Assembly: GCF_010730195.1 (NCBI RefSeq)
Contig: NZ_AP022613.1
Span: 4,588,001-4,652,000 of the forward strand
Length of the DNA stretch: 64,000 nt
Direction: 5' to 3'
Origin: Mycobacterium conspicuum
Lineage (GTDB): Bacteria; Actinomycetota; Actinomycetes; Mycobacteriales; Mycobacteriaceae
Shown: one piece after another, positions 26,373 through 34,987 of the stretch
How the letters are laid out: each line of letters begins with the position of its first letter
Position numbering within the stretch: the first letter of the stretch is position 1
Program-made: the position numbers and the translations under genes
Notes under the pieces: generated by a model
What the model saw: only the letters and a program-made list of their open reading frames with translations
Databases searched by the model: none
Told to the model about the DNA's origin: nothing

Positions 26373-27017
26373 TCAGAGCGGCAGGCACACCGTCGTCATG
26401 ATCTTGTCGGCCAGCGTTTGCCGCTTGGCGTCCCACAGCGGGAACAGGTAACCGACGTAACAGATGATCCCGTCGACGATGTGCGCGAGTTGCCGGACCA
26501 CCGACATCCCGAAACCGATGGGCTGGCCGGTGGTTTCGCTGACCACCTTGAACTTCATCACCGACTTGCCGACGCTCGAGCCGGTAGTGCCCTGGCGGTA
26601 GCCCCAGTTCCAGATCGAGTACGCGAACACCAGCAGCAACGACAACCAGTACGCCGCGTTGCCGATACCGCTGGGCTGGCTGACGCAGTACTGAGTGACG
26701 TCGTACTGGCTTGCGCCGCCGTAACAGGACTTGGTCTGGGTGAGGGCCTGAATCAGCGCGCCGATGCCGTAGACGACGGCGATCGGGATGCTGTCGATCA
26801 GGTAGGCCAGCACGCGCGTGAGCCACGGCGTGTAGGACTCCGTCGGCAGTGCCCGGACCGCCGGCCCGGGCGGGGGCGGCGCATACCCGCCCGCCGACGG
26901 GGGAGGCGGCGGATACGAGCCGCCGTCGGGCGGCGGGGGTGGTTGCTGTTGCCCGCCCGGTGACCCGGGCGGACCAGCAGGCGGTGGGTAGGACCCGGGG
27001 GGCGGTTGATCAGTCAT
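26373..27017 (-). CDS. pra: proline-rich antigen homologue, RDD family
   Basis: 214 residues. The first 65 are a Pro/Gly/Tyr-rich cytosolic tail (GSYPPPAGPPG and similar), then an RDD domain with about three helices (LTRVLAYLIDSIPIAVVYGIG; AKRQTLADKIM). It matches Rv1078, the homologue of the M. leprae 36-kDa proline-rich antigen, also found next to cbs and metB. Function unknown; the tail is likely disordered and may bind partners. Confidence 0.88.
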   Translation of the reverse strand: MTDQPPPGSYPPPAGPPGSPGGQQQPPPPPDGGSYPPPPPSAGGYAPPPPGPAVRALPTESYTPWLTRVLAYLIDSIPIAVVYGIGALIQALTQTKSCYGGASQYDVTQYCVSQPSGIGNAAYWLSLLLVFAYSIWNWGYRQGTTGSSVGKSVMKFKVVSETTGQPIGFGMSVVRQLAHIVDGIICYVGYLFPLWDAKRQTLADKIMTTVCLPL

Positions 27018-27078
27018 TTGACACCTTCCAGCTGCTGGGATGTCGAACCAGGCCGCATTACACTACCTGAGCGCCCAG

Positions 27079-28482
27079 CTAACGTCGCCCTGTTCCGCGA
27101 GACCCGTCGGACAGAAAACCCAGCAGGTCATACCGGGTGATCACCCCGACGGGCTTGCCCTGCTCCACCACCATCAATGCGTCCCAGTCCCGCAACGCCT
27201 TGCCCGCCGCCGTGAGCAGTTCTCCGGCGCCGATCATCGGCAGCGGCGGGCTCATGTGCTGGGAGACGGCGTCGGCCAGGTTGGCGCGGCCCTCGAAGAC
27301 CGCCGAGAGCAGCTCGCGTTCGGAGACACTGCCGGCCACCTCACCGGCCATCACCGGCGGCTCGGCGCCCACCACCGGCATCTGCGACACCCCGTACTCG
27401 CGCAGGATGCCGATCGCGTCGCGCACCGTCTCCGACGGGTGGGTGTGCACCAGGTCGGGCAGCTCACCGGACTTGCGGCGCAGCACGTCGCCGACGGTGG
27501 GCTCGTCGAGCGACCCGTCCAGGCGGCTGCGCAGGAACCCGTAGGACGACATCCAGCCGTCGTTGAAGATCTTCGACATGTAGCCCCGCCCGCCGTCCGG
27601 CAGCAGCACCACGACCAGCGAGTCCGGCCCGGCCTCCTCGGCGACCTTGACCGCCGCGACGACCGCCATCCCGCACGACCCGCCGACCAGCATCGCCTCT
27701 TCGCGGGCCAACCGCCTGGTCATGTTGAACGAGTCGGAGTCGGACACCGCGATGATCTGGTCCGGCACGGTCGGGTCGTAGGCCGCCGGCCAGAAGTCCT
27801 CACCGACGCCCTCGACGAGGTAGGGCCGGCCGCTGCCGCCGGAATACACCGAGCCCTCCGGGTCGGCGCCGATGATGCGCACCGCGCCGTTCGACACTTC
27901 CTTGAGGTAGCGGCCCGCGCCGCTGATCGTCCCGCCGGTGCCGATTCCGGCGACGAAGTGGGTGACCCGGCCGTCGGTGTCGGCCCACACCTCCGGGCCG
28001 GTGGTCTCGTAGTGGCTGGCCGGCCCCTGCGGGTTGGCGTACTGGTCGGGTTTCCAGGCGCCGTCGATCTCGGCGACGAGCCGGTCGGACACGCTGTAGT
28101 AGCTCTGCGGATCGTTGGGCGGCACCGCGGTCGGGCACACCACCACCTCGGCGCCGTAGGCGAGCAACACGTTGCGCTTGTCCTCGCTGACCTTGTCGGG
28201 GCAGACGAAGATGCACTTGTAACCGCGGTGCTGGGCCACCAGGGCCAAACCGACACCGGTGTTGCCCGAGGTGGGTTCGACGATGGTGCCGCCCGGCTTC
28301 AGCTGCCCGCTGGCCTCGGCCGCGTCGATCATCTTGGCCGCGATGCGGTCCTTGGAACTGCCGCCCGGGTTGAGGTATTCGACCTTGGCCACCACGGTGC
28401 CCGCGCCGTCGGGGACGACGGTGTTCAGCCGAACAAGGGGGGTACCGCCGATGAGCTCACTGATGTGCTGCGCGATCCGCAT
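27079..28482 (-). CDS. cbs: cystathionine beta-synthase
   Basis: PLP enzyme that condenses serine (or a serine derivative) with homocysteine to cystathionine, the first step of reverse transsulfuration. 467 residues. The PLP lysine is Lys44 in NPGGSSKDRIA; SGNTGVGLA binds substrate and GTGGTISG the cofactor phosphate. Two CBS domains occupy about 335-460, an arrangement that often binds S-adenosylmethionine or adenylates. Orthologue of Rv1077. First gene of the minus-strand cbs, pra, RDD, metB run. Confidence 0.95.
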   Translation of the reverse strand: MRIAQHISELIGGTPLVRLNTVVPDGAGTVVAKVEYLNPGGSSKDRIAAKMIDAAEASGQLKPGGTIVEPTSGNTGVGLALVAQHRGYKCIFVCPDKVSEDKRNVLLAYGAEVVVCPTAVPPNDPQSYYSVSDRLVAEIDGAWKPDQYANPQGPASHYETTGPEVWADTDGRVTHFVAGIGTGGTISGAGRYLKEVSNGAVRIIGADPEGSVYSGGSGRPYLVEGVGEDFWPAAYDPTVPDQIIAVSDSDSFNMTRRLAREEAMLVGGSCGMAVVAAVKVAEEAGPDSLVVVLLPDGGRGYMSKIFNDGWMSSYGFLRSRLDGSLDEPTVGDVLRRKSGELPDLVHTHPSETVRDAIGILREYGVSQMPVVGAEPPVMAGEVAGSVSERELLSAVFEGRANLADAVSQHMSPPLPMIGAGELLTAAGKALRDWDALMVVEQGKPVGVITRYDLLGFLSDGSRGTGRR

Positions 28483-28520
28483 GCACCCATGGTGTCAGGC
28501 ATCGTCGTCGGAGGCGCTGT

Positions 28521-29588
28521 CTACCCGGTGGCCTCGCGGATGTAGTCGCCGATCTGGCGCAACGAACGCAGCGCCTCCGGCACCATCGGCGCCGCCAATT
28601 GGAAGTCGTGAATCTGGCCGGGCCACACCCGGATCTCGACCGGCACTCCGGCGGCCGCCAACCGGGTGGCGGCCAACTGCGCGTCGCACAGCAAGACCTC
28701 GGATCCGGACACGTGGATGAGGGTCCGCGGCAGGCCGGGCTTGATGTGCTCCAACGGCTCGTAGATTTCTTCGGGTTTGCCGTCGACGATGTGCTTTGCC
28801 GCGGCGTTAGCAACCAATCCGGTGAGCGCGTCGAACGCGTTTGCCGAGAACATGGCGTCGGTTTTGATATTGGGGTGAGCCTGCTTCGATTCCTTTGCTA
28901 GTTGTAGCAGTGGCGAGATCACCACCAGCGCGGCAGGCTCCTCGCCCTGCTCTTGCAAACGTTGCGCCAGCGCAAGGGATAGGTATCCGCCCGCGGAATC
29001 ACCGGCCAGCACGATCTGCTCCGGGTCGAACCCGAGCGAGCGCAGCCAGCGGTAGCCGTCGTGGCAGTCGTCGAGCGCCATGCCAATCGAATGCTTGGGC
29101 AGCAAGCGGTAGTTGACGATCAATACCGGCGCGTCAGCAAACGACGATAGGGTTTCGACGAGCCGGCCGTGCGAGTTGGCGCCACAGGTCAGGAAGGCTC
29201 CGCCGTGCAGGTAGAGAATCACCCGGCGGGTGCCGTCGGCGGGCAGCACACCGGGCGCGCGAACCAACTGAGCCGAGGCATTTGGCAAGGCCACATTGGC
29301 CCTTACGGTGGCGGACGCCGGCAGCAGCACCTTGGCGGTCATGTCGATGAGGGCCCACGGCCAGGGCGCGTTCGGTGCGTGGCTGCCGGCCGACAGAATC
29401 GGCCGGACGGTGGCGCGCGACGCCAGTGCAGCTAACCGTGCCGCGACGCTGGGACCGGACTCGAGAACCTCGACCGGCGCGCCGTCACTGACGGCGAACC
29501 GGCGTGCCTTGACTCTCCGGGCGCGCAGTACCTCGTGCGGGCGAACGGCCATCCGGGGCGAGCCGGATAGCTCGCTGGGTGCACTCAT
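28521..29588 (-). CDS. lipU: alpha/beta hydrolase, HSL family lipase LipU
   Basis: Hormone-sensitive-lipase family esterase, 355 residues. The oxyanion motif HGGAF starts at residue 128, the nucleophile is Ser198 in GDSAGG, and the acid and His lie in SEVLLCDAQ and GQIHDF. It likely hydrolyses short to medium acyl esters or stored lipid. ATG 29588 was chosen for AGGAAG eight bases upstream; GTG 29597 would add three residues. Orthologue of Rv1076. Divergent from the GDSL esterase gene across 244 bp that contain a possible operator. Confidence 0.9.
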   Translation of the reverse strand: MSAPSELSGSPRMAVRPHEVLRARRVKARRFAVSDGAPVEVLESGPSVAARLAALASRATVRPILSAGSHAPNAPWPWALIDMTAKVLLPASATVRANVALPNASAQLVRAPGVLPADGTRRVILYLHGGAFLTCGANSHGRLVETLSSFADAPVLIVNYRLLPKHSIGMALDDCHDGYRWLRSLGFDPEQIVLAGDSAGGYLSLALAQRLQEQGEEPAALVVISPLLQLAKESKQAHPNIKTDAMFSANAFDALTGLVANAAAKHIVDGKPEEIYEPLEHIKPGLPRTLIHVSGSEVLLCDAQLAATRLAAAGVPVEIRVWPGQIHDFQLAAPMVPEALRSLRQIGDYIREATG

Positions 29589-29609
29589 GCTCAACACTTC
29601 CTGACACTA

Positions 29610-29625
29610 ACTACGTCTTTGTAGT
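29610..29625. promoter_or_regulatory. inverted repeat ACTAC-N6-GTAGT upstream of lipU
   Basis: ACTACGTCTTTGTAGT is a five-base-arm inverted repeat 22 bp upstream of the lipU ATG. Placement suits a repressor site over the lipU promoter. Short arms make chance occurrence possible. Confidence 0.3.
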
Positions 29626-29706
29626 CGGATACAGCATGTGACGAGACCGGCAGCCGTCCGGTTCATCCCGTTTGCCGAGGCAGCTAGCCAACCCGTTGGA
29701 TTTAGC

Positions 29707-29712
29707 TTGACA
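29707..29712 (+). promoter_or_regulatory. TTGACA -35 element upstream of GDSL esterase
   Basis: A perfect TTGACA lies 121 bp upstream of the esterase GTG. At normal spacing the -10 is poor (ACATTT), and TACAAC is only 12 bases away, so promoter function is uncertain. Confidence 0.3.
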
Positions 29713-29832
29713 TCCGTTGCTAGGTACAACATTTGAAGAGGCTGATTTGATACCACAATTGGTCCGCTCCGTGATCGAGTTATTTCTCAGCTATCCGCCC
29801 GAGCGTTACCAAAGCCGCCGTAAAATGGTCGG

Positions 29833-30723
29833 GTGACTATCCGGGTGGGGCGTCGTTCGACGATCGCGCTGGCCACCGTGGGTGCACTCGCCTCGACGGG
29901 CACGGCCTATCTGGGCGCGCGCAACCTGCTGGTGGGCCAGGCGACGCAGGCGCGCACCATCATCCCGAAGTCCTGGGACGTCCCGCCCCGCGCCGACGGC
30001 GTCTACGGCCCCGGCGGCGGTCCGGTGGAGCGGTGGCAGCGCGGCATGCCCGTCGACTTGCACCTGATGATCTTCGGCGACTCGACGGCCACCGGTTATG
30101 GCTGCTTCACCGCCGACGAGGTGCCCGGCGTGCTGATCGCGCGCGGGTTGGCCGAGCGGACCGGCAAGCGCGTCCGGCTGAGCACCAAGGCCATCGTCGG
30201 CGCCACCTCGCGGGGGGTGTCCGGCCAGGTCGACGCGATGTTCGTGGCCGGCCCGCCGCCGGACGCCGCGGTGATGATGCTCGGCGCCAACGACGTCACG
30301 GCGCTCAACGGCATCAGCCAGTCGGCGCGGCGGCTCGGTGCGAGCGTGCGCAAGTTGCGCAACCGCGGTGCGGTGGTGGTCGTCGGCACCTGCCCGGATC
30401 TCGGTGTGGTCTCGGCCATCCCCCAGCCGCTGCGCTCGCTGGCGCATTCGCGGGGTGCACAGCTTGCCCGCGCCCAGGCCGCCGCGGTCAAGGCGGCGGG
30501 CGGCGTGCCGGTGCCGTTGGCAAGCCTGCTGGCGCGGCAATTCCGGGCCGCGCCGGAGCTGATGTTCTCCGCCGACGGTTTCCACCCCTCGCCAACGGCC
30601 TATGCGCTCGCGGCCGAGCAGCTGCTGCCGGTGCTGTGCGCGGCGTTGGGCGAAAAGGACGGCGTGCCGACGGTCGAAGTGCCTCCGGCGCAGGTACCCG
30701 CGTCGTCGCACGTTTCCGGCTAA
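29833..30723 (+). CDS. SGNH/GDSL-type esterase (Rv1075c type)
   Basis: 296 residues. An N-terminal hydrophobic stretch (STIALATVGALASTGTAYLG) suggests export or membrane anchoring. The nucleophile is Ser84 in FGDSTATGYG, block III is LGANDV and block V DGFHPS carries Asp248 and His251, so the SGNH set is complete. M. tuberculosis Rv1075c is described as an esterase. GTG start at 29833. It is 48 bp upstream of fadA3 on the same strand. Substrate unknown, likely short acyl esters. Confidence 0.88.
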   Translation: MTIRVGRRSTIALATVGALASTGTAYLGARNLLVGQATQARTIIPKSWDVPPRADGVYGPGGGPVERWQRGMPVDLHLMIFGDSTATGYGCFTADEVPGVLIARGLAERTGKRVRLSTKAIVGATSRGVSGQVDAMFVAGPPPDAAVMMLGANDVTALNGISQSARRLGASVRKLRNRGAVVVVGTCPDLGVVSAIPQPLRSLAHSRGAQLARAQAAAVKAAGGVPVPLASLLARQFRAAPELMFSADGFHPSPTAYALAAEQLLPVLCAALGEKDGVPTVEVPPAQVPASSHVSG

Positions 30724-30771
30724 CGACTAGATTTGTCTGGTCGTATCCAGGCGCCATCGGAGGGAACCGTC

Positions 30772-31989
30772 ATGCCGGAAGCCGTCATCGTCTCAGCTGT
30801 CCGTTCACCGATCGGCCGCGCCATGAAGGGCTCGCTGGTCAACATGCGCCCGGACGACCTGGCCGTCCAGATGGTGCGGGCCGCGCTGGACAAGGTGCCC
30901 GCGCTCAACCCGCACCAGATCGACGACCTCATCCTGGGCTGCGGCCTGCCGGGCGGCGAGCAGGGCTTCAACATGGCGCGCGTCGTCGCCGTCGCGCTGG
31001 GCTACGACTTCCTGCCGGGCACCACGGTCAACCGGTACTGCTCGTCGTCGCTGCAGACCACCCGGATGGCGTTCCACGCGATCAAGGCCGGCGAGGGCGA
31101 CGCGTTCATCTCCGCGGGCGTGGAGACCGTGTCCCGGTTCGCCAAGGGCAACTCCGACTCCCTGCCGGACACCAAGAACCCGCTGTTCGACGCGGCGCAG
31201 GAGCGCTCCACCGCCGCGGCCGCCGGCGCCGACGAATGGCACGACCCGCGCGCCGACGGCAACATCCCCGACGTTTACATCGCGATGGGCCAAACCGCCG
31301 AAAATGTGGCCATCATGACCGGCATCAGCCGCGAGGACCAGGACCACTGGGGGGTGCGCAGCCAGAACCGGGCCGAGGAGGCGATCAACAGCGGGTTCTT
31401 CGACCGCGAGATCACCCCGGTCACGCTCCCCGACGGCAGCACGGTCAGCAAGGACGACGGGCCGCGCGCGGGAACCACCTACGAGAAGGTCAGCGAGCTC
31501 AAGCCGGTGTTCCGGCCCAACGGCACGATCACTGCGGGCAACGCCTGCCCGCTCAACGACGGCGCCGCCGCGCTGGTGATCACCAGCGACACCAAGGCCA
31601 AGGAGCTGGGCCTGACGCCGCTGGCGCGCATCGTGTCCACTGGGGTCAGCGGCCTGTCGCCGGAGATCATGGGCCTGGGCCCGATCGAGGCGTCCAAGCA
31701 GGCTTTGGCGCGCGCCGGCATGTCGATCAACGACATCGACCTGGTCGAGATCAACGAGGCGTTCGCGGTGCAGGTGCTGGGCTCGGCGCGCGAGCTGGGC
31801 ATCGACGAGGACAAGCTGAACGTGTCCGGCGGGGCGATCGCCCTGGGCCACCCGTTCGGCATGACCGGCGCGCGCATCGCCACCACGCTGCTGAACAACC
31901 TGCAGACGCACGACAAGACCTTCGGCCTGGAAACCATGTGCGTCGGCGGCGGCCAGGGCATGGCGATGGTCTTGGAGCGGCTTTCCTGA
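30772..31989 (+). CDS. fadA3: acetyl-CoA acyltransferase (3-ketoacyl-CoA thiolase)
   Basis: Thiolase that cleaves 3-ketoacyl-CoA in beta-oxidation. 405 residues. The acyl-accepting Cys90 lies in NRYCSSSLQT, His360 in GHPFGMTGAR and the proton-shuttling Cys390 in CVGGGQG. ATG 30772 follows GGAGGGA; a GTG-type extension to 30733 is not needed. Orthologue of Rv1074c. Followed by a bidirectional terminator-like hairpin. Its nearby echA8 and echA9 genes supply other beta-oxidation activities. Confidence 0.94.
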   Translation: MPEAVIVSAVRSPIGRAMKGSLVNMRPDDLAVQMVRAALDKVPALNPHQIDDLILGCGLPGGEQGFNMARVVAVALGYDFLPGTTVNRYCSSSLQTTRMAFHAIKAGEGDAFISAGVETVSRFAKGNSDSLPDTKNPLFDAAQERSTAAAAGADEWHDPRADGNIPDVYIAMGQTAENVAIMTGISREDQDHWGVRSQNRAEEAINSGFFDREITPVTLPDGSTVSKDDGPRAGTTYEKVSELKPVFRPNGTITAGNACPLNDGAAALVITSDTKAKELGLTPLARIVSTGVSGLSPEIMGLGPIEASKQALARAGMSINDIDLVEINEAFAVQVLGSARELGIDEDKLNVSGGAIALGHPFGMTGARIATTLLNNLQTHDKTFGLETMCVGGGQGMAMVLERLS

Positions 31990-31997
31990 TTGCGTCG

Positions 31998-32050
31998 ACT
32001 CTGCGTCCAGCGCGCAAAAGTGCGAGTGAAGCGCACGCTGGACGCAGACT
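31998..32050. terminator. bidirectional stem-loop between fadA3 and the Bax-inhibitor gene
   Basis: TCTGCGTCCAGCG (32000-32012) pairs perfectly with CGCTGGACGCAGA (32036-32048); further pairing of CGC and GCG inside the loop is possible. It lies between two convergent genes, so it is well placed to end both transcripts. No U-tract is present on either strand. The sequence looks like a mobile intergenic element I believe recurs in mycobacteria, but that is from memory. Confidence 0.6.
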
Positions 32051-32065
32051 CAACTCAGAAGCGGG

Positions 32066-32920
32066 CTACCTGTTCTGGAAGTAGCTGAGCAGGCGCAGGA
32101 TCTCGAGGTACAGCCAGACCAGGGTCACGGTCAGGCCCAGCGCGATGCCCCACGCCGCCTTCTCGGGCGCACCGGCGCGGATCATCTGGTCGGCCGCGTC
32201 GAAGTCGATCAGGAAGCTGAACGCCGCGATGCCAATCATGACCAGCGAGAAGATGATCGCGATTGGCCCGCCGCTGCGCAGGCCCAGGCCGGTGCCGTGG
32301 GTGAACATCGCCAGCACCAGGTTGCCGAGCATCAGGAACACCGCGCCGAACAGGGCGGCGACCACCATGCGGGTGAATTTGGGGGTGACCCGGATGGCGC
32401 CGGTCTTGTAGACGACGAGCATGCCGAAGAACACGCCGAGGGTGCCCAGGACGGCCTCGCCGATCATCGCCCCGGCGTTGACCGAGCGCCCCTGGCCCAC
32501 CGATACCTGGAACGTCAGCAGCAACGAAATGGCGCCGAGGGCCAGCCCTTCGAGCACGGCGTAGCTCAGCACGATCGCCGGGCTGTCCTGCTTGCGGCCG
32601 AAGGTGGCGATCAGCACCAGGATCAGGCCGCCGAAGGCGCCGATGAAGGTCAGCGGCGCCGCCAGCGCGAGGTTGTTCGACGCCAGGAAGAAGGACACGA
32701 CGGCCGAGAGCGTCAACACCGCCAGCGTGATGCCGGTCTTGGTGACGACGTCGTCGATGGTCAGCGGGCGGGTTGCCTTGGCCTCCCGGTACGGGGCCGC
32801 CGCGTAGGGGTCCGCCTGGTAGTACCCCGGCTGCATCTGGGCCGCGCCAGTGCCGAATTGCGCATATCCGCCCTGCTGCTTGGGCAGCGACCGGAAAATC
32901 GGGTTGCTTGTCTCCCGCAC
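32066..32920 (-). CDS. Bax inhibitor-1 / YccA family membrane protein
   Basis: 284 residues. A short cytosolic N-terminus rich in Gln/Gly/Tyr is followed by about seven transmembrane helices, ending with an acidic/hydrophobic pattern (VWLYLEILRLLSYFQNR) typical of BI-1 proteins. Bacterial members are pH-sensitive ion leak channels by homology to BsYetJ. GTG 32920 is preceded by AGAGAGGA. Matches the Rv1072 type; the Rv1073 gene recalled beside it in M. tuberculosis is absent. Confidence 0.87.
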   Translation of the reverse strand: MRETSNPIFRSLPKQQGGYAQFGTGAAQMQPGYYQADPYAAAPYREAKATRPLTIDDVVTKTGITLAVLTLSAVVSFFLASNNLALAAPLTFIGAFGGLILVLIATFGRKQDSPAIVLSYAVLEGLALGAISLLLTFQVSVGQGRSVNAGAMIGEAVLGTLGVFFGMLVVYKTGAIRVTPKFTRMVVAALFGAVFLMLGNLVLAMFTHGTGLGLRSGGPIAIIFSLVMIGIAAFSFLIDFDAADQMIRAGAPEKAAWGIALGLTVTLVWLYLEILRLLSYFQNR

Positions 32921-33141
32921 CGTCGGATCCTCTCTTGTGACTGTGGTTCGAGCTGTGCGAACACCTGCTCAACGACCAGTGTCGCGCCCGGGTTCCCTGC
33001 TGACCGCCGGTTTCGCTCATTTTTGCGCAACCGTTACGGATCGGACCCTTTAAACCCTAGCCCCGCGGGTATCTGCGAGCGAGTCACGATCTAGATTGCT
33101 CGTCAAACTCTGGGACAACTTCCGGCGATGGGAGATTTTGC

Positions 33142-34191
33142 GTGACTGAGGCCGTGACCGGGGAATCCGACGAGGTCCTGACACGTGTCGACGGGGGCGT
33201 CGGCTTCATCACGCTCAACCGGCCCAAGGCGATCAACTCGCTCACCCAGACGATGGTCGAGCTGCTGAGCACCGTGCTGATCCGCTGGGAGCGCGACGAG
33301 TCGGTGCGCACTGTGGTGCTCGCCGGCGCCGGTGACCGCGGGTTGTGCGCCGGCGGCGACGTGGTGGCGGTCTACAACAGCGCCAAGGCCGACGGGGTCG
33401 AGACGCGGCGGTTCTGGCGCGACGAGTATCGCCTCGACGCCCAGATCGGCCGGTTCAAAAAGCCCTTCGTCTCGTTGATGGACGGCATCGTGATGGGTGG
33501 CGGCGTCGGCGTCAGCGCGCACGCGAACACCCGGGTGGTGACCGACCGGTCCAAGATCGCCATGCCCGAGGTCGGCATCGGCTTCATCCCCGACGTTGGC
33601 GGCGCGTATCTGCTGTCGCGGGCGCCCGGCGGGCTGGGCCTGTACGCCGCCCTGACCGGTGCGCCGTTTTCCGGCGCCGACGCCATCGCCATGGGATTCG
33701 CCGACCATTACGTGCCGCACGACGACCTCGACGCGTTCGTCGCGGCGATCGTCGCCGACGGCATCGCGGGGGCGCTGGCCCATCACGCCGTCGAACCTCC
33801 GCCGAGTGAACTTGTCGCCCAACGTGATTGGATCGACGAGTGCTTCGCCGGCGACACCGTCGAAGACATCGTGGCCGCGCTGCGCAGCCACGGCCCCGGA
33901 CCGGCCGCCGACGCGGCCGACCTGATCGCCAGCCGCTCCCCCATCGCCGTGTCGGTGGCGCTGGCCGCGGTGCGTCGCGCCGCCAAGCTGGAAACGCTGG
34001 AAGATGTTCTGGTGCAAGACTATCGGGTGTCTTCCGCGTCGGCGCGCTCCCACGACCTGGTGGAGGGGATCCGCGCTCAGATCATCGATAAGGATCGCAA
34101 TCCCAAGTGGTCACCACCGACGCTGGCCGCGGTCACCGCGGCCGACGTCGACGCGTATTTCGCCCCCGTCGACGACGACCTGAGTTTCTGA
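33142..34191 (+). CDS. echA9: enoyl-CoA hydratase/isomerase family protein, 3-hydroxyisobutyryl-CoA hydrolase type
   Basis: 349 residues, longer than a simple crotonase. The N-terminal fold has FITLNRPKAINSLT, CAGGDVVAVY and MDGIVMGGGVGVS, and the segment MPEVGIGFIPDVGGAYLLSR with a C-terminal helical extension is characteristic of 3-hydroxyisobutyryl-CoA hydrolases, which act in valine breakdown. The gene symbol follows the M. tuberculosis orthologue Rv1071c; the hydrolase activity is inferred from motifs. 13 bases before echA8 on the same strand. Confidence 0.9.
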   Translation: MTEAVTGESDEVLTRVDGGVGFITLNRPKAINSLTQTMVELLSTVLIRWERDESVRTVVLAGAGDRGLCAGGDVVAVYNSAKADGVETRRFWRDEYRLDAQIGRFKKPFVSLMDGIVMGGGVGVSAHANTRVVTDRSKIAMPEVGIGFIPDVGGAYLLSRAPGGLGLYAALTGAPFSGADAIAMGFADHYVPHDDLDAFVAAIVADGIAGALAHHAVEPPPSELVAQRDWIDECFAGDTVEDIVAALRSHGPGPAADAADLIASRSPIAVSVALAAVRRAAKLETLEDVLVQDYRVSSASARSHDLVEGIRAQIIDKDRNPKWSPPTLAAVTAADVDAYFAPVDDDLSF

Positions 34192-34204
34192 GAAAGGTAC
34201 CTGC

Positions 34205-34978
34205 ATGACCTACGAAACCATTCTCGTCGAACGCGAAGAGCGCGTCGGCATCATCACGCTGAACCGGCCCAAGGCGCTCAACGCGCTGAACAGTCAGCTG
34301 ATGAACGAAGTGACCAGCGCGGCAACCGAACTGGACAACGATCCCGGCATCGGGGCGATCATCATCACGGGTTCGGCACGGGCCTTCGCCGCCGGCGCCG
34401 ACATCAAGGAGATGTCCGAGCTGAGCTTCGCCGACGCCTTCGACGCGGACTTCTTCGCCTTGTGGGGCAAGCTGGCCGCCGTGCGCACCCCGACGATCGC
34501 CGCGGTGGCCGGGCACGCGCTGGGCGGCGGCTGCGAGCTGGCGATGATGTGTGATGTGTTGATCGCGGCGGACACGGCGAAGTTCGGCCAGCCCGAGATC
34601 AAGCTCGGCGTGCTGCCCGGCATGGGCGGCTCGCAGCGCCTGACCCGGGCCATCGGCAAGGCCAAGGCGATGGATCTGATCCTGACCGGACGCACCATCG
34701 ACGCCGCCGAAGCCGAACGCAGCGGCCTGGTTTCGCGGGTGGTGCCCGCCGACGACCTGCTGACCGAGGCCAAGGCCGTCGCCACCACCATCTCGCAGAT
34801 GTCGCGGTCGGCGGCCCGGATGGCCAAGGAAGCCGTCAACCGGGCCTTCGAATCGACGCTGTCCGAGGGGCTGCTCTACGAACGCCGACTTTTCCACTCC
34901 ACCTTCGCCACCCACGATCAGTCCGAGGGAATGGCCGCGTTCATCGAGAAACGTCCCCCCAATTTCACCCACCGGTAA
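34205..34978 (+). CDS. echA8: enoyl-CoA hydratase
   Basis: Crotonase that adds water to trans-2-enoyl-CoA in beta-oxidation. 257 residues with both catalytic glutamates, Glu111 in GGGCELA and Glu131 in GQPEIKLG, and the oxyanion loop AAGADI. ATG 34205 follows GAAAGGTA. Orthologue of Rv1070c. It sits in a run echA9, echA8, membrane hydrolase with short gaps, so co-transcription is likely. Confidence 0.95.
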   Translation: MTYETILVEREERVGIITLNRPKALNALNSQLMNEVTSAATELDNDPGIGAIIITGSARAFAAGADIKEMSELSFADAFDADFFALWGKLAAVRTPTIAAVAGHALGGGCELAMMCDVLIAADTAKFGQPEIKLGVLPGMGGSQRLTRAIGKAKAMDLILTGRTIDAAEAERSGLVSRVVPADDLLTEAKAVATTISQMSRSAARMAKEAVNRAFESTLSEGLLYERRLFHSTFATHDQSEGMAAFIEKRPPNFTHR

Positions 34979-34987
34979 GCAACCCCG

